Below, piece after piece: positions 27,630 through 37,731 of a stretch of DNA of 64,000 nucleotides. Location of the stretch: NCBI GenBank assembly GCA_050185195.1, contig JBFWZQ010000001.1, positions 186,001 through 250,000 on the forward strand, read 5' to 3'. The position numbers and the translations under genes were made by a program. The DNA comes from CADEFQ01 sp050185195 (GTDB lineage: Bacteria; Pseudomonadota; Gammaproteobacteria; Steroidobacterales; Steroidobacteraceae). Position 1 is the stretch's first letter, and the number at the start of each line of letters is the position of its first letter. The notes under the pieces were generated by a model. That model was not told the DNA's origin. It was given only the letters and a program-made list of their open reading frames with translations, and did not search any database.

Positions 27630-28992
27630 GCAACTCGACGCGATTGTTCGCGTCGCCCGCCCGGTTCCAGTCGGCGGCGGTCAGTCCATCCGCCATCGCC
27701 GGATAGGCCGTGGCGGTTTCGTTGGCGCCGCCCGTCACGACACGGACCTCGATGGCGCCATTGCTCTCGCGGCGTCGCTCCGCGACGAGGTTCGCGAAGG
27801 CGAGCGATTCACGCTGCGCGGGCCGGGTGCCTTCGAACGCCGGGTTGCCGATCAGGTCGCAGCGGCCGACCAGGGTGTCGTCCGGCGCGAGCGAATAGCC
27901 CTCCGTCGCATTGCCGACGAGGCAGAAGCGTCCCGGGTAGGTCGTCACCTCGACCTCGCCGCGAAAACCCTCCGCGGCGAGCTTGTCGAGCGCGTCCCGC
28001 ACGACGACGACCCGGTCGTTCGCGAGTGGCACTTCGCCGTAGGGCACGCGCGCCCGCGCCAGCAGGCCGGCGTCGGCGAGCGCGCGCGCCGTGAGGACAC
28101 CCGAGGCGATCTCCTCGGCACGCGCGGCCTCCGCGGCTTCAAGGGCGGCCACCCGGGTCCCGAGCGTCGCGGCCTGTTCGCGGGCCACGGACAACTGCGC
28201 GCCGAGCGTGCGGCCGGCGGCGAATTCCCGCCACCAGAGCGCGCCGAGCCCGGTGGCCGCGAGCAAGGCCACCACGGCGACCACCCACCCCCACGGCCGC
28301 GCGGCCGCGGCGGGCGTGCGGGGCATCGCGGCCAGCAGCGCTTCCGGCAAGGCTTCCTGCACGGCACCCCGCACGTCCTGGATCAGGCGCGCGGCCTGCT
28401 CGTCGAGGTGCACGGTGATGGAGCGACGCGATGCCGTGGCGTGTTCGCGCACGATGGCATCGATCGTGGCGCGCAGTTCCGCCGTGGCTGCGGGTTGCCC
28501 CGCCGCGACCGGCGCCTCGGGCAGCGCGGGCGCCGCCACCGGGGCCGCGGGCGCGGCCGGCAAGGCCTTTTCGCCCGGCAGCACCGCGTCGAAGGCGCGC
28601 TGCTCGTCGGTGCGGCGATCCGGAATGAGCTTCAGCTGGTAGAGCACTTTCGAGACATCGGCCGGCTGGATCTGCTTCGGCAGCACGCCGATCGCACCGA
28701 GCGCCCGCGCCTGCCCGACATACAACTCACCTTCCTGCGAGGTGTACATCATGATCGGGATCGTCGCCGTGCGCGGATTGTTCTTGATGATCTGCACGGC
28801 CTGGAAGCCGTCCATGCCCGGCATCAGGTGATCCATGAAGATGACGTCCGGCCGCTGGCCGCCGAGATACTCGATCGCCTGTTCGGCGGACTCCGCGGTG
28901 TCCACCTCGATCTCGTACTTCGTGAGGATCCGGGAGAGGAACGCGCGCGCCGACTTCGAGTCGTCGACGATCAACGCACGTTTCGTCACCAT
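27610..28992 (-). CDS. Receiver-domain protein with transmembrane helix and extracytoplasmic C-terminal domain
   Basis: An unusual 460-residue fusion. Residues 1-125 are a CheY-like receiver with acidic Asp10/Asp11, phospho-acceptor Asp54 in FMDHLMPGMDGF, and the conserved Lys in LPKQ (106). A Pro/Ala linker and a helical segment (~170-225) follow. One transmembrane helix lies at about 233-255 (PWGWVVAVVALLAATGLGAL), then a short coiled coil (~262-295). The C-terminal extracytoplasmic domain (~300-460) ends in DANNRVELRARP, which recalls the end of OmpA-like peptidoglycan-binding domains. The likely topology is receiver inside, tail in the periplasm. No kinase gene is adjacent. It is divergent from the YdbH-like gene and overlaps the YheT gene. 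Confidence 0.82.
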   Translation of the reverse strand: MVTKRALIVDDSKSARAFLSRILTKYEIEVDTAESAEQAIEYLGGQRPDVIFMDHLMPGMDGFQAVQIIKNNPRTATIPIMMYTSQEGELYVGQARALGAIGVLPKQIQPADVSKVLYQLKLIPDRRTDEQRAFDAVLPGEKALPAAPAAPVAAPALPEAPVAAGQPAATAELRATIDAIVREHATASRRSITVHLDEQAARLIQDVRGAVQEALPEALLAAMPRTPAAAARPWGWVVAVVALLAATGLGALWWREFAAGRTLGAQLSVAREQAATLGTRVAALEAAEAARAEEIASGVLTARALADAGLLARARVPYGEVPLANDRVVVVRDALDKLAAEGFRGEVEVTTYPGRFCLVGNATEGYSLAPDDTLVGRCDLIGNPAFEGTRPAQRESLAFANLVAERRRESNGAIEVRVVTGGANETATAYPAMADGLTAADWNRAGDANNRVELRARPAP

Positions 28993-29072
28993 GCAGGCTC
29001 CCGCGCAGCGCGCGTTGGGTCAAGCGGTAGGCAGCGGAGTTTAGCGCAGAACGACGCGCTACACTTTGGGTC

Positions 29073-31136
29073 GTGATTCCACGCAGCTTGTCATGCCTGC
29101 TCGCGGTGCTGGCCGCGCTGGCCGGGATGCGCGCCCACGCGATCGACACGCTCAGCATCGAGGCGCGCGAGATCGTCGCCGGCGGGCTGCGCCTCTCGCG
29201 GGTGCACGCGCGCCTCGCGCTGACCTCGGCCTCGACGACCGCCGCGACGCTCGAGATCGCGAGCGCGCAGGCCGGCGCCGACCAGCCACGACTCGAACGC
29301 CTGCGCGTCACCTGCCACGAGCCGGTCATCGCCGATCCGCGCTTTGGCTGCAACGAGGCGCGGGTCACGATCGGGCATACGCCGCTCGGACCGCTGTCGC
29401 TCGCGGCATCGGGCGAGTACCGCGCGGACAGCTCGGCGGGCGCGGGCCGCGCGACGCTCGCGATCGCGGGTGGCCGCATCGACGTGCAGGGGCGCAGCAC
29501 TGCGCAGGGCTGGCAGGTGGCGGGCAAGGCGGCCGACCTCGGCGTCGCCGCGCTGCGCGCCCTGCTCGCGCCGTGGTTCAAGTTGCCGGAAGGCTGGACG
29601 CTCGACGGCCGCGCGGCTGCCCGCTTCGCGCTGCGCGGCGGCGGCGCGCCGCTGCATGCCGAAGCGACGATGGCCCTGGACGACCTCAACCTGTCGAACG
29701 AGGCGAGCACCCTGATCGCCGAGCAGGCGGCCGCCTCGCTCGAGCTCGCGCTCGACGCGCGCGCCGGCGGCTACGGCCTCGACGCCACATTGAAAGGCAC
29801 GCGCGGCCAGGCGCTCGGCGCCCAGGTGCTGCTCGATTTCAACGAGCACCCGCTCACGCTGCACGCGCAGGGCACGTGGCGCGGCGAGCGGGTCGAACTC
29901 ACGCGGATCGAGGCTTCAGCGCCGCGACTGCTTGCCATGCACGGCAACGCACGACTGGCGCTCGGCGCCACGCCCGCGCTCACCAGCGGCCGATTCGTGA
30001 TCGATGCCCTCGAGTTCCCCGCGGCCTACACCAGCCTCATGCAGATCCGGCTCGCCGCGACCGACTTCGGCGACCTCGTCACGGCCGGCCGCGCAAGCGG
30101 CACGATCGAGCTTGCGCACGACGCGCTCGAACGCGTGGACCTGCGCCTCGAGCACTTCTCCACCTACAACGAGCGCGAGTTCTTCATGAAGGACGTCGCC
30201 GGCGAACTGCACTGGGCGGCCGCCGAAAATGCCGGCGTGGCGCCATCGTGGCTGGCGTGGAGTTCGGGCGGCGCCTACGGGCTGTCGGGCGGCGCATCGC
30301 GCATCGACTTCACCGCACGAGCCGCGGACTTTGCACTCATCCGGCCCTGGCACATGCCGATCTTCGACGGCGCGGTCGACATCCAGGCGCTCGCGGTCAG
30401 TGGCCTCGGCGCGCCCGGGATGAACCTGCGTTTCGACGCGGCGATCGACCCCATCAGCCTGCCACCGCTCTGCAAGGCCTTCGGCTGGCCCGAGTTCTCG
30501 GGAAAGATCGGCGGCCGCATCCCCGGCGTCGAACTGCGCGGCAACGAACTCACGGTCAAGGGCGACATCGAGGCAAGCGTGTTCGACGGCTCGATCGTCA
30601 TGGGCAAGCTGCGGCTGATCGACCCGCTCGGCAAGTGGCCGCGGCTCTTTGCCGACGTGCGCGGCCGCGGCCTCGACCTCGACCTGGTCACGCGCGCGTT
30701 CGCTTTCGGATCGATCACCGGGCGCCTGGATGCCGACATCCTCGCCCTCGAGCTCTTTGGCTGGTCGCCGGTCGCCTTCGATGCGCGGCTCGAGACGGCG
30801 GCGGGCGATCGCTCGCGCCACCGCATCAGCGCGCGGGCCGTGCGGGAACTGTCCAATGTCGGCGGTGGTGGCGGCGGCGTCGCGCAGGCGCTGCAGTCGG
30901 GCGTGCTGCAGTTCTTCGACGAATACGGCTACGACCGGATCGGCCTGCGCTGCCGGCTCGAGAACGACGTGTGCCTGATGTCGGGCGTCGAACCCGCGCC
31001 GAACGGCTACTACATCGTCAAGGGCCGCGGCCTGCCTCGCATCGACATCATCGGCAACCAGGGGCGCGTCAACTGGCCGCAGCTCGTCGGGCAAATCGTC
31101 TCGGGCCTCAACGCCCAAGGCGTGGTCGTGGAATAG
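29073..31136 (+). CDS. ydbH: YdbH-like AsmA-superfamily envelope protein
   Basis: A 687-residue protein with an N-terminal signal/anchor and a long repetitive beta-strand body typical of AsmA-like bridge proteins (LTLHAQGTWRGERVELTR, RFVIDALEFPAAYTSL). The C-terminal part ends in NGYYIVKGRGLPRIDIIGNQ. The next gene encodes a YdbL-type DUF1318 protein, as in the E. coli ydbH-ynbE-ydbL operon. YdbH is one of three partly redundant E. coli proteins (with TamB and YhdP) thought to carry phospholipids from the inner to the outer membrane. The start is a GTG at 29073. A shorter body than E. coli YdbH (~880) is a caveat; the assignment rests on fold pattern plus context. Confidence 0.7.
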   Translation: MIPRSLSCLLAVLAALAGMRAHAIDTLSIEAREIVAGGLRLSRVHARLALTSASTTAATLEIASAQAGADQPRLERLRVTCHEPVIADPRFGCNEARVTIGHTPLGPLSLAASGEYRADSSAGAGRATLAIAGGRIDVQGRSTAQGWQVAGKAADLGVAALRALLAPWFKLPEGWTLDGRAAARFALRGGGAPLHAEATMALDDLNLSNEASTLIAEQAAASLELALDARAGGYGLDATLKGTRGQALGAQVLLDFNEHPLTLHAQGTWRGERVELTRIEASAPRLLAMHGNARLALGATPALTSGRFVIDALEFPAAYTSLMQIRLAATDFGDLVTAGRASGTIELAHDALERVDLRLEHFSTYNEREFFMKDVAGELHWAAAENAGVAPSWLAWSSGGAYGLSGGASRIDFTARAADFALIRPWHMPIFDGAVDIQALAVSGLGAPGMNLRFDAAIDPISLPPLCKAFGWPEFSGKIGGRIPGVELRGNELTVKGDIEASVFDGSIVMGKLRLIDPLGKWPRLFADVRGRGLDLDLVTRAFAFGSITGRLDADILALELFGWSPVAFDARLETAAGDRSRHRISARAVRELSNVGGGGGGVAQALQSGVLQFFDEYGYDRIGLRCRLENDVCLMSGVEPAPNGYYIVKGRGLPRIDIIGNQGRVNWPQLVGQIVSGLNAQGVVVE

Positions 31137-31209
31137 CGTGGCAGGTACACTGGTTCAGGTGGCGTTCACGCGCCTGCCGGACAATGCTCACGTGACTCGG
31201 GAGAGATCC

Positions 31210-31821
31210 ATGCGGAAGGTCGTACTGCCCTGCAAACTCGCGCTCGCCTGCCTGCTGTTCGCGGCATGCGTCACCATCAATGTCTATTTTCCCGCGGCCG
31301 CCGCGGAGAAGGCCGCCGACCAGATCATCGACCAGGTCACGGGCTCCTCGCCCGGCGCGGCCAGCAAGACGCCGCCGCAGACCCGCCATGAGCCGGCGCC
31401 CGATTCGCTGCTGCGCACCGTCGCCGCGGCGGTCATCGAGGGCCTCGTGCCGGCGGCGCACGCGCAGGGCAACGCCAACCTCGACATCGACTCCCCCGAG
31501 ATCCGCGCGATCACGGCATCGCTCACGCAGCGCTACCAGCAACTCGAGAAGTACTACTCCTCGGGCGCGGTGGGCCTCACCGCGAACGGCCTGATCGAGG
31601 TGCGCGACCAGGGCGTGGTGCCGCTGCCGGAACGCGCCACGGTCAAGCGCCTCGTCGCCGAGGACAACACCGACCGCAATGCGCTGTACGCGGCCATCGC
31701 CCGGGCGAACGGCCATCCCGAGTGGGAAGCTGACATCCGCCAGACCTTCGCGCGCCGCTGGATCGCGCGCATCAAGTCCGGCGTGTATTACCAGGACGGC
31801 GGCGCCTGGAAGCAGAAATAG
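31210..31821 (+). CDS. ydbL: YdbL/DUF1318 family lipoprotein
   Basis: A 203-residue protein with a probable lipobox (LLFAAC, Cys20), then CVTINVYFPAAAAEKAADQI. The DUF1318 domain runs from about residue 95 to the end, with SPEIRAITASLTQRYQQLEK, GLIEVRDQGVVPL and HPEWEADIRQTFARRWI. E. coli YdbL is an unlipidated periplasmic partner of YdbH and YnbE. Here no separate ynbE is present between the two genes (73-bp gap), and the lipidated N-terminus is strand-forming, so it may combine both roles (see findings). The ATG at 31210 has GGGAGAGA upstream; a longer in-frame start lacks this and would bury the signal. Confidence 0.85.
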   Translation: MRKVVLPCKLALACLLFAACVTINVYFPAAAAEKAADQIIDQVTGSSPGAASKTPPQTRHEPAPDSLLRTVAAAVIEGLVPAAHAQGNANLDIDSPEIRAITASLTQRYQQLEKYYSSGAVGLTANGLIEVRDQGVVPLPERATVKRLVAEDNTDRNALYAAIARANGHPEWEADIRQTFARRWIARIKSGVYYQDGGAWKQK

Positions 31822-31874
31822 CCCCCCGCGGCCGCAATTGAGGCGCCGGCGGCGCGTTGCCGCCGGCCACCACC

Positions 31875-33695
31875 ATGGCCCTCGATGCACACGCGATCGC
31901 CGTCCTCGCCCTGACGGCCTTCGCCTTCGTGCTCTTCGCGCGCGAAGACCTGCCGATCGAGACGTCGAGCCTCCTGATCGTCACGCTGCTCGCGGCCGGC
32001 TTCATCCTCTTTCCCTATGAGACGGCCAACGGGCCGCTCGTGGCGGCGGACTTCTTCCTCGGCTTCGGCAACGAGGCGCTGGTCGCGATCTGCGCGCTCG
32101 TGATGGCGAGCCAGGGGCTCGTGCGCACCGGTGCACTCGCGCCGCTCGGCCGCTTCGTCACGCGCCTCTGGGCGGCAAGTCCCGTGCTCGCGCTCGCCGT
32201 GATGCTCGCGCTGACGACGGTGTTCAGCGCCTTCATGAACAACACGCCGCTCGTCGCGCTGATGATCCCGATCCTGACGACGGTGGCGCTGCGCTCGGGA
32301 ACCTCGCCCTCGCGGACGCTGATGCCGATGACCTTCGCCGCACAGATCGGCGGCATGGGCACGCCCATCGGCACCTCGCTCAACCTGCTCGTGATCGGCA
32401 CCGCGGCCAGCCTCGGCGTGCCGCAGTTCCACATGTTCGACTTCATCGAGCCGGCGGCGATCGCGGGCGGCGTCGGCATCCTCTACCTGTGGCTGGTCGC
32501 GCCCTACCTGCTGCCGAAGGGCACGGCGGTCGTCGACACCTCGCCGCGCGTCTTCATCGCGCAGATGCGCATCAAGGCGGGCGGCGCGGCGGATGGCGCG
32601 ACGCTCGCCGACGTGACGCGCAAGACCGGCGGCGCGATGAAAGTGCGCGCCGTCACGCGCGGCGCGGGGCTCGCGATCGTGCCGCTGCCCGACATCGCCC
32701 TCGCGGCCGGGGACCAGCTGCACGTGCGCGACACGCCGGAGCGCCTGATGGAGTATGCGCGCGTGATCGGCGGCGACCTGTTTTCCGACGACGTCCCCGT
32801 CGACGAACAGCACCCGCTCAAGGCGGGCGACCAGCAGACCGCCGAACTCGTCGTGACACCGGGCTCGCTGCTCGCGGGCCGGACCCTCGACGAGGTCGAT
32901 TTCGACGAGCGTTACCAGCTCGTCGCACTCGCGCGCCACCGGCCCGGCGAGGGCGACGAATGGGGCGCCCGGGTGGCCCGCCTGAAGGCGGAGCAACTCG
33001 GCGTGGGCGACGTGCTGCTCGTGCAGGGACCGGCCGCGCAGATCGCCGCCGTCAAGCGCAGCGGCGAACTGCTGGTGCTCGACGCCACCGCCGACGTGCC
33101 CGAAACCCGCAAGGCACCGCTCGCGCTCGCGATCATGGCGATGATCGTGCTCGCGGCCTCGCTGCGCATCGCACCGGTCGCGATCGCGGCCCTGGTCGGC
33201 GTACTGCTGATGGTGTTCACGGGCTGCCTGAAGTGGCGCGACGCCACGCGTGCCCTCGATTCCTCGATGATCTTCCTGACGGTGGCGGCGATCGCGCTGT
33301 CGCTCGCGCTCGTGCAGACCGGCGCGGCGGCTTTCCTCGCCGGTGGGCTCGTCGCCGCGACGGCCTCGCTGCCGCACCCGGCCATCCTCAGCGTCACGAT
33401 GATCTGCATGGCCGTACTCGCCAACTTCGTCTCGAACGGCGCGGCGGCGGTGATCGGCACGCCGATCGCGGTCGAACTCGCCCGCCAGCTCGGGCTCGCG
33501 CCCGAGCCCTTCGTGCTCGCCGTGCTGTTCGGCGTCAACATGGGTTACGCGACGCCGCTCGCCGACAACTGCAACTTGCTGGTGTTCAGCGCCGGCGGTT
33601 ATCGTTTCAAGGACTTCGTGCGCGTCGGGGTGCCGCTGATGCTGATCATGTGGCTTACCCTGTCCTGGCTCCTGCCGCGCTACTATCCGCTCTGA
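31875..33695 (+). CDS. SLC13/DASS-type transporter with cytoplasmic TrkA-C (RCK_C) domains
   Basis: A 606-residue inner-membrane carrier of the anion symporter (SLC13/citrate transporter-like) group. The hydrophobic N-terminal half has the family motifs AFMNNTPLVALMIP and MGTPIGTSLNLLVIG. A soluble insert (~220-400) holds two TrkA-C/RCK_C-like modules (VRAVTRGAGLAIVPLPDIAL and QLVALARHRPGE regions). The second membrane half has the repeated signature NFVSNGAAAVIGTPIAVELA. Close relatives carry sulfate, dicarboxylates or other anions, and the substrate cannot be read from sequence. The start is the ATG at 31875. It is followed after 27 bp by a sugar porter. Confidence 0.9.
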   Translation: MALDAHAIAVLALTAFAFVLFAREDLPIETSSLLIVTLLAAGFILFPYETANGPLVAADFFLGFGNEALVAICALVMASQGLVRTGALAPLGRFVTRLWAASPVLALAVMLALTTVFSAFMNNTPLVALMIPILTTVALRSGTSPSRTLMPMTFAAQIGGMGTPIGTSLNLLVIGTAASLGVPQFHMFDFIEPAAIAGGVGILYLWLVAPYLLPKGTAVVDTSPRVFIAQMRIKAGGAADGATLADVTRKTGGAMKVRAVTRGAGLAIVPLPDIALAAGDQLHVRDTPERLMEYARVIGGDLFSDDVPVDEQHPLKAGDQQTAELVVTPGSLLAGRTLDEVDFDERYQLVALARHRPGEGDEWGARVARLKAEQLGVGDVLLVQGPAAQIAAVKRSGELLVLDATADVPETRKAPLALAIMAMIVLAASLRIAPVAIAALVGVLLMVFTGCLKWRDATRALDSSMIFLTVAAIALSLALVQTGAAAFLAGGLVAATASLPHPAILSVTMICMAVLANFVSNGAAAVIGTPIAVELARQLGLAPEPFVLAVLFGVNMGYATPLADNCNLLVFSAGGYRFKDFVRVGVPLMLIMWLTLSWLLPRYYPL

Positions 33696-33722
33696 CGACG
33701 AAAAACCGAGGGGGCCCTGACC

Positions 33723-35132
33723 ATGGACAAGGCAATGGCTGCGCGAACGAACATCGGGTTCATCGCCGCCATCGTCGCAGTCGCGACGATCGGTGGTTTC
33801 ATGTTCGGATATGACAGCGGTGTCATCAACGGCACGCAGGACGGGCTCAACCGGGCCTTCGACCTGAGCAAGCTCGGCACCGGCCTCAATGTCGGCGCGA
33901 TCCTGATCGGCTGCGCGATCGGCGCGTACGCGGCCGGGCGGCTCGCCGACCAGATCGGGCGGCGGGGCGTCATGATGGTGTCCGCGGTGCTCTTCGTCGC
34001 GAGCGCGCTGGCCGCGGGAGCGGCAGGCAGCTCCGAACAGTTCATCGTCGCCCGGATCATCGGCGGCTTCGGCGTCGGGGCCGCGAGCGTGCTGTCACCC
34101 GTCTACATCAGCGAGGTGACACCGGCCAGCATCCGCGGGCGGCTGTCGAGCCTGCAGCAGATCATGATCATCATCGGGCTGACCGGGGCGTTCGTCGTCA
34201 ACTACGCGCTCGCGCACTACGCCGGCGGCTCCACCGCCGAGTTCTGGTCGGGCTACCCGGCCTGGCGCTGGATGTTCTGGATGCAGTTCATCCCCGCGAC
34301 CGTCTACTTCCTCGCGCTGCTTTCCATCCCGGAAAGCCCGCGCTACCTCGTGATGAAGGGCCGCGAACAGGATGCCCGGCGCGTGCTCACCCGACTCTTC
34401 GGGGCGGCCGAGGCGGAGAGCAAGGTGCAGGAGATCCGCGTCTCGCTCGCCGGCGACCACCATCGGCCCCAGCTCGCCGACCTGCTCGATCGCGCCACCG
34501 GCCGGGTGCGCCCGGTCGTGTGGGCGGGCATCGGGCTCGCGGTCTTCCAGCAGCTCGTCGGCATCAACATCGTCTTTTATTACGGCGCGGTGCTGTGGCA
34601 GTCCGTCGGCTTCAGCGAAGACGATGCGCTCAAGATCAACATCCTCTCCGGGTCGCTGTCGATCCTCGCCTGCCTCGTGACGGTGTTCGTGATCGACAAG
34701 GTCGGCCGCAAGCCGATCCTGCTGATCGGCTCGGCGGGCATGGCGGTGACGCTGGCGACCGTCGCGGCGAGCTTTTCCACCGCGACCCTGGCGGGCGGCA
34801 GCCTCAAGCTCTCGGACGATGCCGGCCTGGTCGCGCTCGTCGCCGCCAACGCCTACGTCGTGTTCTTCAATTTCAGCTGGGGGCCCGTGATGTGGGTGAT
34901 GCTCGGCGAGATGTTCCCGAACCAGATCCGCGGCTCGGCGCTCGCCGTCGCGGGCTTTGCGCAGTGGATCGCCAACTTCGCGATCAGCGTCAGCTTCCCG
35001 GCGCTCGCCGCATCGGTCGGCCTCGTCGTCACCTACGGTTTCTACGCCGCGAGCGCGTTCGTCTCGTTCTTCTTCGTGCGCTCGATGGTGCGCGAGACGC
35101 GCGGCCTCGAGCTCGAGCAGATGTCGGGATAG
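33723..35132 (+). CDS. Sugar porter family MFS transporter
   Basis: A 469-residue, 12-helix major-facilitator protein of the XylE/GalP/GLUT type. Family hallmarks present are GGFMFGYDSGVINGTQ, GRLADQIGRRGVM, PVYISEVTPASIRGRL, PESPRYLVMKGRE, the substrate-site QQLVGINIVFYYG, DKVGRKPILL and a PETRGLEL-like C-terminal sequence (VRETRGLELEQM). Proton-coupled hexose or pentose uptake is expected. It follows the SLC13-type carrier with the same orientation and converges on the ABC exporter genes with 10 bp between stops. Confidence 0.94.
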   Translation: MDKAMAARTNIGFIAAIVAVATIGGFMFGYDSGVINGTQDGLNRAFDLSKLGTGLNVGAILIGCAIGAYAAGRLADQIGRRGVMMVSAVLFVASALAAGAAGSSEQFIVARIIGGFGVGAASVLSPVYISEVTPASIRGRLSSLQQIMIIIGLTGAFVVNYALAHYAGGSTAEFWSGYPAWRWMFWMQFIPATVYFLALLSIPESPRYLVMKGREQDARRVLTRLFGAAEAESKVQEIRVSLAGDHHRPQLADLLDRATGRVRPVVWAGIGLAVFQQLVGINIVFYYGAVLWQSVGFSEDDALKINILSGSLSILACLVTVFVIDKVGRKPILLIGSAGMAVTLATVAASFSTATLAGGSLKLSDDAGLVALVAANAYVVFFNFSWGPVMWVMLGEMFPNQIRGSALAVAGFAQWIANFAISVSFPALAASVGLVVTYGFYAASAFVSFFFVRSMVRETRGLELEQMSG

Positions 35133-35142
35133 GCCCCGCCGG

Positions 35143-35957
35143 TCATTCGCGCATGCCGACGCCGCGGTTCATCAGCGCGACCGCGATCGCGAACATGGCG
35201 GCGGCGAATCCGATCATCAGCGTGAAGGCGAGCGTGATGTTCACGTCGGAGGTGCCGAGGAAGCCGTAGCGGAACGCGTTCACCATGTGCAGGATCGGGT
35301 TGGCATAGGACAGTTGCTGCGCCCAGGGCGGCAGCAGCGAGATCGAGAAGAACACGCCGCCGAAATAGGTGAGTGGCGTCAGCACGAACGAGGGTATCCA
35401 GTTCACCTGCTCGAAATTCTTCGCGAACATCGCGTTCAGGAAGCCGCCGAGCGAGAAGACGATCGCGGTGAGCAGCACCGCGCCCACGATGATCAGCAGG
35501 TGGTGGATCGCGAGCTTCGCGAACAGCAGCGAGATGACCGTGACCACGGCCCCGACCAGCAGTCCGCGCACCACCCCGCCGCCGACATAGCCGGTCACGA
35601 TCACCCAGTTGGGCAGCGGCGAGACGAGCATCTCCTCCACGTGCTTGCTGAATTTCGCGCCGAAGAACGACGACACGACGTTCGCGTAGGAGTTGGTGAT
35701 CACCGCCATCATGATGAGCCCGGGGGCGATGAACTGCATGTAGTCGACGCCACCCATGCTGCCGATGCGCCGGCCGATCAACGCGCCGAAAATCACGAAA
35801 TACAGCGTGGCGGTCACGGCCGAGGGCACCACCGTCTGGCCCCAGATGCGGATGATCCGGTCGTACTCGCGCACGATGATCGTCTTGAAGCCCACCCAGC
35901 GCGTGCGCGCGACGGTCGGCGTGGACGCCCAGGCCGGGGCGGCGCCTTCGGCGTTGT

Positions 35958-35961
<4 letters not shown>
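35143..35961 (-). CDS. ABC-2 type export permease (YadH-like)
   Basis: A 272-residue six-helix permease of the ABC-2 family. The N-terminal amphipathic segment (TRWVGFKTIIVREYDRIIRI) is followed by membrane spans and the ABC-2 signature around LTYFGGVFFSISLLPPWAQQ and NPILHMVNAFRYGFLG. The ATG overlaps the ATPase stop as ATGA, so the two are translationally coupled. YadGH-type exporters are widespread and mostly uncharacterised; lipid, polysaccharide or drug export are all possible. Confidence 0.92.
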
Positions 35962-36932
<971 letters not shown>

Positions 36933-37004
36933 GCGAGGCGCGAAGGGTAGCACAGCCCCCGCGCGACCGGCGGCGGGCAGCGGGCAGCGGGCGGTTGCCC
37001 GGGC

Positions 37005-37619
37005 CTACGGGCAGCGGGCCGCGGGCCAGTACGGGGCGGCGAGCAGTTGCACCCCGCGCAGCCGCGCCAGTTCGAAATCGGCGGGATCCGCGCTGGCCGC
37101 CGCGGCGAGCAGGTGCCGCCACAGGTCGGGCCGGCCGGCCCAGCGGGGCCGCAGGAAATGCGGGCTGCATTCCAGGCATTCGCCGAGCTGGCGCAGGCTG
37201 AGGGTGGCGAGCCAGCTCGCCAGTTCGTCGGGCAGGCCGAGGACCAGGCGGACGGCGAACCGTCGAGTCCGCGCGAGGTGCCACGCGTAAGTCAGTGTCA
37301 GGTATGACAGGCGCGGCAAGGCCGACTCGGCAAACCACCGCGCGCCCCCCTGCTCCTCGCGCACCCCCTCGATCGCGCGACGAGGCGCCGGGGCGATCTC
37401 CTCGACCCCGATGTCGACCAGCAGGAACGGGCAACCGGCGAGGCGCCGGCGCTGCGGCGCCGTGAGCGCGCGCCACAGGTCGACGGGCTCGCGCAGGATC
37501 GCGGGCAGCCCGGCGGGATCTTCCGTGGCGCGCAACGCCATGAGCTCGAGCGCGAGCTCGTTGATCTCCACGAGCGGCGCGAGCGAGGCGACCGCGGCGG
37601 CGGTGGGCTCCGGCTGCAT
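37005..37619 (-). CDS. Hypothetical protein, 204 aa, divergent from FlhC-like regulator
   Basis: I do not recognise this family. The sequence is soluble and mostly helical, with ELALELMALRATEDPAGLPA, GCPFLLVDIGVEEIAP and LSLRQLGECLECSPHFLRPR as its most distinctive pieces. The last contains a CLEC pair that could bind metal. It has no signal peptide. It shares a 112-bp, locally AT-rich upstream region with the FlhC-like gene, which suggests a regulatory or functional link. The 72 bp after its stop hold repeats of CGGGCAG. Confidence 0.65.
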   Translation of the reverse strand: MQPEPTAAAVASLAPLVEINELALELMALRATEDPAGLPAILREPVDLWRALTAPQRRRLAGCPFLLVDIGVEEIAPAPRRAIEGVREEQGGARWFAESALPRLSYLTLTYAWHLARTRRFAVRLVLGLPDELASWLATLSLRQLGECLECSPHFLRPRWAGRPDLWRHLLAAAASADPADFELARLRGVQLLAAPYWPAARCP

Positions 37620-37650
37620 ATTTCCCCCTGTTCGCGGCCGATATTGCCCA

Positions 37651-37699
37651 CAAATCGGGCTTCAAAGCCATCCTCAAATTTGGGATATTTGTACCAAAT
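37651..37699. promoter_or_regulatory. AT-rich palindromic operator-like region between divergent genes
   Basis: In an otherwise ~70% GC context this stretch has CAAATCGGG, the palindrome CAAATTTG (37675-37682) and the inverted repeat ATTTG-TAC-CAAAT (37687-37699). The shared CAAAT core occurs four times counting both strands. It looks like a multi-site operator for the divergent pair. Confidence 0.5.
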
Positions 37700-37731
37700 C
37701 GGTTTTCGGGCATCACAGGGAGTGGATTGCC

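Noticed and set aside
36960..37030. CGGGCAG repeats as a CRISPR-like or REP element
   Set aside because: Too short and irregular, with no spacers; simple slippage-type repeats in GC-rich DNA.
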